From positions 108,501 through 172,500 of the forward strand of contig OZ025273.1 of assembly GCA_964019165.1 (NCBI GenBank): a DNA stretch of 64,000 bases, in the 5' to 3' direction. Below are positions 34,815 through 46,200 of this stretch, piece by piece. The notes under the pieces were generated by a model. That model was given only the letters and a program-made list of their open reading frames with translations, did no database searches and was not told the DNA's origin. The DNA is from Mastigias papua (Eukaryota > Cnidaria > Scyphozoa > Rhizostomeae > Mastigiidae). Within the stretch, counting starts at the first letter, position 1; each line of letters opens with the position of its first letter. A program made the position numbers and the translations under genes.

Positions 34815-36218
34815 TTGGCAATGGCGTCCTACCTTCACGACTTGGGCCAAGCGGGCAGGATTTTCATATCTCCTGGCAAATTAGGAGCCGAAAAAGAAGC
34901 AGAGGAGGTTGGCGATGCCACAACTTTGTTTCTTTACCTGAGGGAAGGCTGTCTAGCCAACAGTCCGAGCTCCTTACAGCTTTCGAAGGCAAACAAACAA
35001 TACAAGGGAAAAGCGGTAGGCCTAAACAGAGGAGCAAGAGAGGCGGAAATCTACAACAAACTAATGAATGACATAGAGACGAATCCAGGCCCAAGGACAA
35101 CGTTACAAAAGGCAGCGAGAACTAGAAGGCGGTTAAAGAAACGCATAGAGAAGAGGAGTGGTAAAAGAAAGAGGAAAGAAGAGCGATGGGTAAACGCGGA
35201 ACTGAAGGTAGCTACATGGAATGTAAGGAGGGCTAACATCTACAAGAGCAGATTTGGCGAAATAGTAAAGGAGTGCATAGAACGGGGATGGGACATTGTG
35301 TGTGTTTCAGAGTTGAATGCGAGAGCAGATGGAATTAGGCGGTATACCCATGGAGGCAAGAGAAGATACTTAGTCCACTCAAGGAAATGCGGGATCTTGA
35401 TGACAGAAAATGTTTTCAATGTGTGGGAAATGCAAGGAAAACAATGGCAGCCAAATGACAGATTAACAATGGTTGAGTTTTCAAGTATGATTGTTGTATC
35501 AGTATATCAGCCAGTGAGAGGAAGTAGCGGATACGAATACGAGCTGGCAAACATAAGAAGTGAACTTGACAGACAAGTGAACGCAGTGACCTCAAAGAGA
35601 ATACTGATGGGAGGAGTCTTCAACGCTCAAATTGGACAAACAAGCCGACATCTACTTACGAATGCGAATAATGGTTCGTTCGGTTTTCGGTCGACAAATA
35701 TTCAGGGTGAGGAACTACAGGAATGGATAATCGGAAATGAGCTATGTTGGGTGAACTCTTTCTTTTTCCAGAAGAAGAGAGGGACGTGGTGGAATCCAAG
35801 CTTGAAGAGATGGTACGAGATCGATGGTTTCATAACCAAAGCGCGAGATAGACATCACATGATAAGATCCTTCAAAGTAGGAGAGTTGAAGCCCCTTATG
35901 TCGAATCATAAGCCAGTGGAGATAAAGCTGAAAGTCACACCAATAAAACCGCAAGCCAAAAAGCTCATGAAAATGAAACAGAAAAATAGACAACCGAATA
36001 TAAAATGGGAAAGATTGATGGATGATGAGTGTGCAGATCAATTTCGAGAAAAAACTTCAGAACGAGTAGAGAAATGCTTAAGCGAACATAGGGCTGTGGA
36101 CTGGAACCAAGTAGAGAAAATCCTAAGAGAAACCGCTTTGGACGTATGTGGAAAGAAGACATCACAAGTAAACCCCTGGATGGAAGAACATCATACAGAA
36201 GTCGAAAAGCTGAATTGA
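34815..36218 (+). pseudogene. LINE ORF N-terminus: 2A motif and APE endonuclease
   Basis: The frame encodes 467 residues. DIETNPGP at residues 86-93 (35070-35093) matches the ribosome-skipping 2A consensus D-[VI]-E-x-N-P-G-P. A lysine/arginine-rich stretch follows (residues 100-128). The endonuclease runs from LKVATWNVRRAN (about 136) through VCVSELNARADG to MGGVFNAQIG and SNHKPVEIK. Two catalytic positions look damaged: the GDFNA-type Asp is replaced in GGVFNA, and SDH is SNH. Known 2A motifs in LINEs separate a short N-terminal product from the enzyme part; the same is inferred here. Confidence 0.87.
35070..35093 (+). other. 2A ribosome-skipping motif (DIETNPGP)
   Basis: GAC ATA GAG ACG AAT CCA GGC CCA encodes the canonical 2A core. 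Skipping would separate a 92-residue N-terminal peptide from the rest, which would begin with Pro. Activity is inferred from the consensus only. Confidence 0.85.
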
Positions 36219-36287
36219 GACATAAGAGTGGGACTCAGAAAGAGAAACGAAGTAAAATGAAGGGCCACAGATGAATATGATCAGAGT

Positions 36288-37282
36288 TTGATTGAAGCGA
36301 AAGAGGGATTGAGACAGGCGAGGAGAGCTTACAAGAACCAACTGAAAGAATGGGAAGAACAATGGTGGGACGAAAAAGCAGAAGAATACAGAATAGCATG
36401 TGAAGAAGGAAAGATAGGAGTCATGTACGACCGTCTAAGGCAATTACAACGACGAGGAGAATACAACAATGCAAAACACCCACTTCTCTTCTCAGAAGAA
36501 ACATTTAAGGAACACTTTAAAAAATAACGAAAGAACGCTTCGAAGGAAACCCAGGAAGAATGCAACAGGTAATTGAATTAGTGGAAGTGAGGGAAAAAAG
36601 CCAGAAATATATACAATGGTGGCAAGATTTCATGACAGCCCAACCAGATGACGATGAAATTCAGAAGGAACTGAACAAGATGAGAGATTCAGCCCCTGGG
36701 CAGGATGCAATAAAGCTAAGATTTACAAAAATGGCACAACCGAAAGTCAAAGGCGTCATTTTCAATGCAATTAGAAAATTATGGAAAACTCCTGCACGTC
36801 AGTGGCCAAAACAATTGACAATGGGTTTGGTTATACCTCTGCACAAAAAAGCAGATAGAAAAAACCCAAATAATTATAGAGGAGTATGGCTCCTACCCAT
36901 ACTAAGCAGAATATTGGCAAGACTTTTAGCAACAAGATTAAAGAAGTGGGCTGAGGATATTGGTGCACTGGACGAGAATCAGGCAGGCTTCAGGCAAGCT
37001 AGGTCAACAGCTGATGCGACTCAAATTTCTGTACGCCTACGAGAAGACGCAGCACTCTTACACTTATCTGACCCGGATTACAAATATGACAGTAACAAAA
37101 GTAGAGCTCAAGCGATTTTACTAGATCTTAAGAAGGCATGCCCACATGAAAACAGACCTATGTTATGGGCAATTCTGAGTAAATATGGACTACCAAGAAG
37201 CACCATAAACAAACTGAAAGATCTACACGAATATACATCATATAGAGTGAAAGGAGATGATGGAGTGAGCAGAGAGTATATC
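36288..37282 (+). pseudogene. LINE reverse transcriptase, N-terminal half
   Basis: Two open stretches (36288-36527 and 36560-37282) cover the linker and RT fingers: MRDSAPGQDAIKLRF, then LVIPLHKKADRKNPNNYRGV, LDENQAGFRQARSTADATQI and motif A ILLDLKKACPHENRPML. The motif A Asp (LDLKKA) is present, but a Phe-Asp is changed to CPH. The frame is cut after GVSREYI by the Penelope-like insertion and continues at 38982 as PQRGLREGC, which is RT motif B. Confidence 0.88.
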
Positions 37283-37345
37283 TGAAAAGTCTGTTGGTAC
37301 TACAGAACTCCACTATAGCACGAAAAAGTGGGAACATTGCTTTAG

Positions 37346-37386
37346 CATACTGAAAGCTTTTTTGGTCCGACACTCGTCAGAGTATG
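37346..37386 (-). ncRNA. hammerhead ribozyme, core-mutated, in the inverted pseudo-LTR
   Basis: On the minus strand: CATACT, CTGACGA, GTGTCGGAC, then CAAAAAAGCTTTC and AGTATG. The invariant G12 is C, so it should not cleave. The stems are intact. Confidence 0.8.
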
Positions 37387-37602
37387 AAACATCGGATAGC
37401 GACCGAAAGGTGAAACGAAACATATAGCCAGATGCGGGTACACGTGATATGATGAATAATGCGTCTATTTGGCTCTATGATTAGCCAATTAGCACCTATT
37501 CACCATTGTTTACTTGAAGAGTCCAAGTGAAAAAACGAACTCTTTTTGTTTACACAAGACTGGGTTTTGAGTCTTGATGTAAACCGATTTCAAAACACCT
37601 AA

Positions 37603-38700
37603 ATGAAAGGACGATCTTGCTTGCCCAATGATCCGAAAATTATCGTCTGTATATGTTTTAGCGCATTCTGTGAACTAAAGTTAATGGGCAGCCCTTTGGG
37701 GCCAGCTTTGGCAAATATTTTCGTGGGTTTTCATGAAAGTAGACTTTTCAATAACACCATAAAGCCAGGTGTCTACTTTCGTTATGTTGACGATACTTTT
37801 GTCATTTTCGGTTCTGAGCTGGAATGTGACCGTTTTCACGTCAACCTCAACCAGCTACATCCAGCCCTAAATTTTACGGTAGAGAAGGAGCAAAACAACT
37901 CCTTGAATTTTCTAGACGTTTCGGTTGAGAAAGGAGGTACTGGATTTCTCACCAGCATTTACAGGAAACCAACGTTTACTGGTCAATACATCCGTTGGAA
38001 TTCCTTTAGCCCAAAAGCTAGAAAAATCAACCTTATAAAAACTTTAGTTGACAGGGCACTTATTATGTGCTCTAAAACTAAGTTAGATTCTGAGCTGGGC
38101 ACAATAAAACAACTGCTTATTGACAATGGATATCCAGAAGATGTCCTTGTTTCTTGCATTAAGGAAAAACTAGCCAACATTTCATCAGAAAAACAGTTTG
38201 GTCCTGAAAAGTGCCCGGTTTACCTAAAATTGCCCTGGATTGGAAATGTTTCTTCAAAATTTGAAAACCAATTAATTAACAAAGCCATTACATCTTGCTT
38301 CTATGCTGTGAAGCCCCGTGCGGTTTATGACACTAGGGTCATGCTACCATCTGCTAAAAAAGATAGCGTTCCTACCACTCAAAAAAGTTGTGTAGTTTAC
38401 GAATTTTCGTGCCGATGTGAAGCTCGGTACGTAGGACGCACCACGCAGAGACTAGCAGACAGAATAAAACAACATGTCCCCACGAGCATCAGGACGAAAA
38501 ACACAACAACAAGAGAACAGCCACCTCGTATGTGTAAAAACTCTATTTCTAAAATGAAAAGTGATTCGGCCATAGGACAACATCTTATTACAAATCCAGA
38601 ATGCGTCAAAACATATTCAGACGATAATTTTCGGATCATTGGGCAAGCAAGATCGTCCTTTCATTTAGGTGTTTTAAAATCGGTTTACATCAAGACTTAA
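37603..38700 (+). CDS. Penelope-like RT (partial) plus GIY-YIG endonuclease
   Basis: The open frame has 365 codons. The first roughly 25 residues come from the inverted terminal copy and are not native. From GSPLGPALANIFVGF (RT motif B) it continues with VYFRYVDDTFVIF (catalytic YVDD), NSLNFLDV, YRKPTFTGQYIRWNSFSPKA, the thumb, and then a GIY-YIG domain with CVVYEFSCRCEARYVGRTTQ and LADRIKQH, in which VVY and YVG stand for GIY and YIG. The N-terminal RT half is missing, so activity alone is impossible, but no stop or frameshift breaks what remains. It is more intact than the copy at 18003-18970. Confidence 0.93.
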   Translation: MKGRSCLPNDPKIIVCICFSAFCELKLMGSPLGPALANIFVGFHESRLFNNTIKPGVYFRYVDDTFVIFGSELECDRFHVNLNQLHPALNFTVEKEQNNSLNFLDVSVEKGGTGFLTSIYRKPTFTGQYIRWNSFSPKARKINLIKTLVDRALIMCSKTKLDSELGTIKQLLIDNGYPEDVLVSCIKEKLANISSEKQFGPEKCPVYLKLPWIGNVSSKFENQLINKAITSCFYAVKPRAVYDTRVMLPSAKKDSVPTTQKSCVVYEFSCRCEARYVGRTTQRLADRIKQHVPTSIRTKNTTTREQPPRMCKNSISKMKSDSAIGQHLITNPECVKTYSDDNFRIIGQARSSFHLGVLKSVYIKT

Positions 38701-38892
38701 AACCCAGTCTTGTGTAAACAAAAAGAGTTCGTTTTTTCACTTGGACTCTTCAAGTAAACAATGGTGAATAGGTGCTAATTGGCTAATCATAGAGCCAAAT
38801 AGACGCATTATTCATCATATCACGTGTACCCGCATCTGGCTATATGTTTCGTTTCAAAAAAAAAATCCCCTTTCGGTCGCTATCCGACGTTT

Positions 38893-38933
38893 CATACTCT
38901 GACGAGTGTCGGACGAAAAAAGCTTTCAGTATG
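38893..38933 (+). ncRNA. type I hammerhead ribozyme, core intact
   Basis: Stem I pairs CATACT (38893-38898) with AGTATG (38928-38933) perfectly. CTGACGA lies at 38899-38905. Stem II is GT/AC with loop GTCGG (38908-38912). GAA is at 38915-38917. Stem III is AAA/TTT with loop AGC, and the predicted cleavage is after C38927. CCGAC at 38884-38888 is fully complementary to loop II. All invariant core bases are present. Self-cleavage is predicted, not shown. Confidence 0.85.
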
Positions 38934-38981
38934 CTAAAGAAATGTTCCCGCTTTTTCGTGCTATAGTGAAGAGAGTATATC

Positions 38982-40105
38982 CCACAACGAGGATTAAGAG
39001 AGGGATGCGCGACATCACCGATTATTTTTAATATTTTCCATCAAGCGGTGATGAGAATAGCGGACAAGCAGAGAAAGTAAGAGGCTAGAGAAAGAGACGG
39101 TGAGGTTGAAGTAGGATGACAATATATGACTGGCCATTCACTCCCACTTAAACATTTGAAGAACAGTTTCAACTCAGAGGCTAGTAGTACTCGATTAGAG
39201 ATGTCATTATTCGCGGATGACACGACAGTTGTAGGGACATAGGGAGAAATAACAGATGGTAAGAAGATAATCGAAGAAGTTATGAAACAGTTTGAGGAAG
39301 TAACGAATGTTGATAAAGGAGAGAATCTGATCTTCGTTTCAGAAGAGAGCGAAGACATAAGAATGCTTGGTACTTGGTTGGGGAGGAAGACTAATATGAA
39401 ACATAGGATGCAAAGAGCCGGAAAAGCATGGGCCACCATAAGGAAGAGATTCACAAAGTGCAGATTAAGTAAAATAACTCAAGCCAAGGTGTTTGAAGCA
39501 TGTATTGAGAGTACACTCTTATTCAATGCAGCTGTAAGACCATTCCACCTAAGGGAGATAAAAGCCATGCAGACATTTGTTGACAAAAAATACAGATACA
39601 TATGGAGCGAGAAAAATGGAGAACCATTAAGGCAAATGGAAGAGCAAGGACTAAATATGGCAGACATTAGAAAAGCCCTAAAAGTGTCAACTATTAGAAA
39701 CAAGAATGAAAAAGCGCATCTAATGAGAATGGGTCCCATGCTGAGAATGTTGGATGATAGAATAGTGAAACAAGGAAAACATCAAAAAACTTTCTTAGGA
39801 AGTAGAATGGAAGGAAAGAAAAAAGAGTTCCACGTATGCAAGAAATGGCTGATAGGCAGCAATTTAGCGAGATATATGAGGACAGTGCATGGTGTAACAA
39901 CTAAAGAGGGAACTTCCAGTGAGGTTGAAGCTCGAGTGTACAAAGCAAAGTATGTTGTATGCGATGAGTGCGGGAAGAGAATATCGGCGGCAAATCTGGC
40001 AAGGCACCAAACATCAAATGCCTGCGTAGAGCTACCGATGTGGGAAGCTCTCCAAATTTCTCCTTGTATTGACACATGCTCACGTGCGACAAAAGTGATG
40101 CTATG
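38982..40105 (+). pseudogene. LINE reverse transcriptase, C-terminal half, with zinc finger
   Basis: The frame resumes with PQRGLREGCATSPIIFNIFH (motif B), then stops, then LEMSLFADDTTVVG (motif C, FADD intact). From 39282 a long frame covers the thumb and C-terminal domain. A first zinc-finger-like block (VCKKWLIGSNLARYMRTVHG) has lost a Cys. The second (VVCDECGKRISAANLARHQT then SNAC) keeps C-x2-C-x12-H-x6-C. The (ATG)n tail follows at 40108. Confidence 0.88.
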
Positions 40106-40107
40106 TG

Positions 40108-40111
40108 ATGC

Positions 40112-40199
<88 letters not shown>
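40108..40199. repeat. (ATG)n 3' tail of the LINE
   Basis: About 92 bp of perfect ATG repeats directly after the LINE C-terminal coding region. It runs straight into the 330-bp unit. Confidence 0.95.
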
Positions 40200-40619
<420 letters not shown>

Positions 40620-40659
40620 AATAGATGATAATCGTGGTGGTGAGCGGGCGCAAAGAGAC

Positions 40660-43091
40660 ACTGAGGGCTTTATGTGGGAAAGGTCTTTAGAAATTAGTAA
40701 TCATTTTAAAGCATCAAATCAAATCATCAATCATACTTGCTTCCATGGGACCCTCTAGCATCTATCCTGAGAAACACCTTTGGAACAATTCCTTATAATT
40801 CTTGTGCTCTTTCTAAACTTTGACTTTTAACTTTTATTGTCTTAATGGGTATTGCTATTTTTTCTCTTGTAATTTATATATCTTTTAGACATGTCATTGA
40901 TTGATAACAGCGCATTGTTGCTGAACGAGCTTAACCTGTATAAATATGATACAATTATTATTATTATTAATTTAGTAAGTAGATTATAGCTCTGTTGTAT
41001 ATTGTAAGTACACTGCATAGTCAGAATTCGGTGACCCTGTGTTTTTTCTGGCTATGAATGGTGCATTGAATTCGAGATATTGTGTTTGATTTTGCTTGTA
41101 GTTAATGATAAAAAAGAGTTTTGGAGGGCTCGGTCCCCATCCAATGAGCGTATGCTAGTTTGGTGAATTCAAAGCTTGGTATTATGAACCAATCCTCTAT
41201 TATGGTTTTATGTATCTTTACATCAGTTAAAGTTAACTTTTGTATCACCTGTATGTATTCACACTTGCACAGTTTAGAATGAAATATGTGGTGTGTTCCA
41301 TAGAATGACTGATAACTCAAACATTCGCTATCTTGAACCATGTTTGATCCACCTTTATGGTCAACTGTACCCTAACTTTTTTATAATGAGAAGAAGACAA
41401 TAGCAACAACGGGTACGTTTCACATTACTCGGGCTTTAGTTGCTGATTCAAAATTGGTGCAAATGTACTCAATCACTTATACCCTCACAGCAAAGCAGTT
41501 AATAGCTTCACAATACTGATAGCTTCACTAATATGGCTTGAAAAGCGGGAACATTCTTTTAGCATGCTTAACAGCTTTTCTCGTCCTACGTATCCTAGTT
41601 TTGTGAATTTACAGCTATAATATATTGATAGACGGGCTAAATAATATTGATAGCAGGGCTAAACAATGTCTCACCAACAACAGGCTGCCAGTCTTTCTTG
41701 TGGTCAATTTTGTAATTCGTTCAAATTCGAGTAGAAGGGTTTGAGGTGGTAAGAGTTTCTGTAGCAAGGTATGATTCCTCTAGCAATTGACCCAAACACT
41801 AATAAGTCCTCCCTCTCTAAGTAGCCCCCCTGAAACAACAAAAAGTAACTAAGCCCACGGGCCTTACCAGAGCTTTGACAATAGTTTGAAATGGTCTTCT
41901 GAACTCGTGGATCCATTTCATTACACGTTTTTATTTATAAGAAACAAGCTTTCTAACATCAGCCTGGGTGTTTCCTGATATTTTGTCAAATCCAGCCTAA
42001 AATAGCCCTTAAGTTTTTTTAAGTTTCTTGAAATTCCTTATAATAGCAAAGCAACTGTGAAACGAGAAATGTAATTTTTAGTTGGAAACATGTGAGGCGA
42101 TGTGAGGGACTTGCTGTATGTTGTTTTAATTTTTTCAGCGCAAGAACAGATTTTTTAAGTTTACTTTTGAATCTCAGCCTCCTGTGTTTCTTAAATGCTT
42201 CATAACATTTGCTTGATCTCAGCATCTTGTTTCTTGCAAACTTATTTCTTATAAAATAAAAGGTGTATATCCTTGTCACAACTATTTTGTAAGACAAAGC
42301 CACAAAGCTGGGTTGGCTATACATGGCATTTTAACTATTGTCACGTGGTATAAGTGCAGGTTTCGGCTTTTCAACATTCAGATATAGTACTTTGAAATGA
42401 ACTGAATTGTTTCAAAATTCCATTCTACCATTTTCAATCACAAATGCAATGGGAGAGTAGCAGGGAATGGAAGGGCATGTCCACTAGCGGTAGCAAACAA
42501 TCAAATGAACCGTATAGTAGACTGTATGATTAGCAAATCACACTTTTGGTAGGTAAATATCACCTTTCTGGAAGCTTAGTAAAAGTTTTACTGACGATCA
42601 AAAACTATAGCTAGGATGCCGTTATTTGTAATGTAGGCCACAATTTGACATTCTATAGCCATACATTGACATTACTGCAGTGATCTTATCGTAAAGATAA
42701 CGTGTTCCTGGTTTCCTCAAGTGCTCTTCTGATTGACCTTTTCATACTTTTTCCGACATTTTCTTGCCTTGCCCAAGCGGCACGTTATGATGTGGTTTCG
42801 GTAAAACTCCCACATTTTGTTCGATACAATAATCTTTGAACGATTGTTGTGGAAAGCCAGCTTGTGCATTTCCCAGGACTGTCGTGGTGTTTAAGTTATA
42901 GACTTTTAAAGAATATCTATAAGTTAATAGTCAATCAAATTGTGAAAGATGGAAGCATGCCAAAACTTAGTGCTGAGCCCAAAAGTACTGTCACAATGAT
43001 TTGACTGGTGTTTTGTGTTTCTGGGCTTCATAATTTTATCTTGTAATTTTATGTGAGACATTTTTCATACGTTTTCTATTTTGAAGGTACA
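40660..43091. other. upstream region of the NOS1AP-like gene; one Penelope-like shard
   Basis: AT-rich DNA without a recognised gene. At about 41540-41600, gaaaagcgggaacattcttttagcat and cagcttttctcgtcc match the outer pseudo-LTR of the Penelope-like family. A 101-codon minus frame at 42019-42324 is basic but has no motif. An upstream non-coding exon or promoter of the plus-strand gene is expected here, but I cannot place it. Confidence 0.4.
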
Positions 43092-43226
43092 ATGTATCTC
43101 TTGAAAGGATTTAGACATAGCCCTAAAGACAGGCATGACTATGAATCCGTGGAGGACCAGAAGGACTTAAGAATTCCAGTTCAGAATGACGATGCTTTTA
43201 AGCATGGAATTATCTATAAAGCAAAG
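43092..43226 (+). CDS. NOS1AP-like exon 1
   Basis: 45 codons from ATG at 43092 to AAG|gttacc. It ends in [20 protein letters not shown] then K. Vertebrate NOS1AP has DLRIPLHNEDAFQHG at this point. The ATG is preceded by tttgaag|gtaca, so a splice acceptor just upstream is possible. Confidence 0.88.
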
Positions 43227-46200
43227 GTTACCTATCTTCAGATTTCATGAAATGCCTAAGAATCTTTTGATGATATCAAGCAAGGAATGTGTTATAGGTC
43301 CAAAAATGTGTTTATTCTTTGTTGTATAACTTTAAACCAAATTTTAAAAAATAGTAATTTAAAATTTTTGACAAGTGAATAGACAAATTTCTGAACCTTC
43401 AACATATTCCTTGCTAGATATCATCAAAAGATTTCTTGGAATTTTCATTATATGTTCCTTACCCTTGAAATTTACTCAATGCAAGATTATGCTAGATTGC
43501 TCATTCCCAAAATTATTTTGGTACTTCAAATGTGATGAACAAATTGGATGAGGAAATATTATTGAGACCCAAGCAGTTTTCTGCTCTAATGAAAATATAA
43601 GCTAGAATTTTCATGGTTTGTATTTTTGTTATAACTGGAATAATAACAATGGGGATAAATTGATCATATGTTGTAATATTTATAGTGGGCAATTTGTGAA
43701 AAGTCTGTTGGTACTACAGTACTTCACTATAGCACGAAAAAGCAGGAACATTCTTTTAGCATACTGAAAGCTTTTTTCGTCTGACACTCGTGAGAGTATG
43801 AAACATCGGATAATGACCAAAAGGTGAACCAAAATATATAGCCAGATGTGGGTGCATATGATATGATGAATAATGCATCTATTTGGCCCTATGATTGGCC
43901 AATTAGCACCTACTCACCATTGTTTACTTGAAGAGTCCAAGTGAAAAAACGAACTCTTTTTGTTTACATAAGACTGGGTTTTGAGTCTTAATGTAAACTG
44001 ATTCCAAAACACCTAAATGAAAGGACGATCTTGCTTGCCGAATGATCCGAAAGTGGCCAATTTATTCATACTTTGGTTCTTTTCTACTTTTTCAATTGAG
44101 CTTGGTTCTTTAGTCTTGCAGTTTCTAAGGCAGAAGTCCAAAACTTTTTACCCTTTCTTTGGCCAAGGAGAAGTATCTTGTGCCAATAAACCAAACCTCA
44201 TTTGCATGATTAAAAAGTACCAAAATCAATTCATGGATGGTAAATTTATTTAGGAGATGTATCCCTTAAGTAATATTTATGACCATCATTAATCCTGAAT
44301 GCTATAGTGATCTCAGGTCGTCTTGACATACAGTTCTAGGCTATATCCACACAGTTTCAATCAAGAACAGTTTTGAAATAATTTGCTAAGTTAAAGAGTA
44401 TTATCTACAATTGAATGCCATATTCTGTCTTGTATTGTAGCCCTCTCTAATATTCTTTGCCCCTCTAATTTTCCTGCACCTGTGGTCTATACTTTGAAAA
44501 ATTAATCTAACTCTCTCAAAAGCTCCCACATATGGGTTAAATGAAGAATGGAATCCAGTATGATGTAGTGCTAAAAATATGACATGGTATAAAGAAGAAC
44601 TTGTTTAGTATGTAAAATAGCATTCTAGCAAACACTCTTAGCTGAGATATGTAGAATTCATAGAATAATTCTCCATGAGCAGGAGAAGATGGGCAACAAT
44701 CCTTATTTAGTTCAATAGAGGCACAAGAAGATTTATCATTTAATAAAATCTGGAAGCAGATTTTAGAACTAAATTTTCAAGCAAGTTGCTAGGAATGCTA
44801 TCCTTAAAGTTCTATGTTTGGAGAGCAGAATCAAATTGAAAGGGCTTTGCAGATAATCCTGCATCTCTGTAGTAGGAATGCAAGAGAAAATATGACAATA
44901 AGATATTTGGAAGTCTGACAACATGAGAATAGCACAAATACAAGTTTCATGCTACAAGTTTATCATGACAGTGATCCTAGTACAAGATTTTTCACAGCAC
45001 ATAACTTAAAGATAGAATTAAATAGATGAAATAACTGTACTATCTATGTTTCTTTAAGAAAAATAATTCTACAGTTTCCATTCTCCTTTTAACAGTAAGT
45101 AGCTAACCATCAGCAAATAGAGTCCTCTGTTCCTTATTTTACATTTCCTTCTACAAACTTTTGAATCAACCAATCAGATGTAGAAGATAGTCCCCACCTG
45201 CAGAGGTTTCTCTTAGTCAAAAAGGGTACTAGTATACTTGATCATGTAACTGAATATATCTTTGGGCAGACTTCTTTGAGCAGAAGACGACAGAGAATTA
45301 AGTTTGGAAAGGAGCTCTTAGGATATAGAATGGGTTGAGTAATGGAAGAGCATTAGGGTTATTATACCCAAGGCATTCCCCTATAAGTTGTGTATACACA
45401 CTTGGAATGTTTGGAATTTTGGACCTATGCAGGTGGATTTATCAAAGGGATGCCTTTGGTATTACACTCAATGTTCTTCCTTTACTCAATATATCATTGT
45501 TCCATTCATTAGCATGGTATGTTGGTTGGCATGGCTTCAAAAGAGTATGCAAGACTGAAAGCATGTAGGATTTGTTTATCCAGGACTGCCAACATACCTT
45601 GACAAGAAATTGGCATAGAAAGTAGGGACAGGTGCCTTCCTTAAAAGTTTTCAAAGGGCAGAGCCTCCTTTACCAGTTTGATTCACTTAGTAGTTTATTT
45701 GTCAAATCACTAGTCCATCTATGTTCAGTCTTGTTTATACTTGCCTTCTAATGCTTAAAATATTATCTAATTATTCATTGTTTGCATATATAGCTAGCAC
45801 TTATCTAGCATAATCAGTGACATACAATTGATTTCAACCTACTATTGTCTCTGGTCTCCATTAGCTTGAAGTTAACTTGATTCCTGTATCCAATAGAACT
45901 GCTTTGTCAGTACGTCAGTCTATATTAACTCTTAGTACATTGGAACTCAAGAAATTACAAGGCCTTCAAGTAGAGTTGAAATTGTTTCAGCCATGAGGAG
46001 AATTAGGGTATGTTATTTTGCATTTTTATGCTACAAAAGTCACATTTTGTCAACATGAATCACCTCAAACCTGTCATTGAGGACCTGTTTTTCTGAGCCC
46101 ATTTTGCAAGCTGTCAGTCTGATAAGCGGGATCTTGTCACCGTGCTACTGAGATCTTGGTAAGCTTGCTAGAATTTCTCCACTATGGACACGAGATAAAT

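Larger units (their letters stand above)
37283..38969 (+). mobile_element. Penelope-like element with inverted pseudo-LTRs, 12-bp target duplication
   Basis: AGAGAGTATATC flanks the element (37271-37282 and 38970-38981). The first roughly 385 bp (to about 37670) are an inverted copy of the last roughly 370 bp, including the GIY-YIG C-terminus and pseudo-LTR. This inverted-tail arrangement is well known for Penelope-like elements. The internal part is 5' truncated, starting in the RT palm at GSPLGP. Both terminal copies carry a hammerhead; the inverted one has a core mutation. Confidence 0.95.
34815..40199 (+). mobile_element. APE-type LINE with 2A peptide, split by a Penelope-like element
   Basis: The single long ORF is interrupted at 37283-38969 and resumes in the same frame at 38982. 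In order it has a basic N-terminal region with a 2A motif, an APE endonuclease, a reverse transcriptase, a C-terminal CCHC-like zinc finger and an (ATG)n tail. Stops at about 36216, 36258, 36525, 39059, 39113 and 39239 make it non-functional, but damage is modest, so insertion was fairly recent. Clade unassigned; there is no RNase H, which argues against the I group. Confidence 0.88.

Noticed and set aside
42019..42324. 101-codon basic minus-strand protein
   Set aside because: No motif, no neighbours and no splice context; probably chance in AT-rich DNA.
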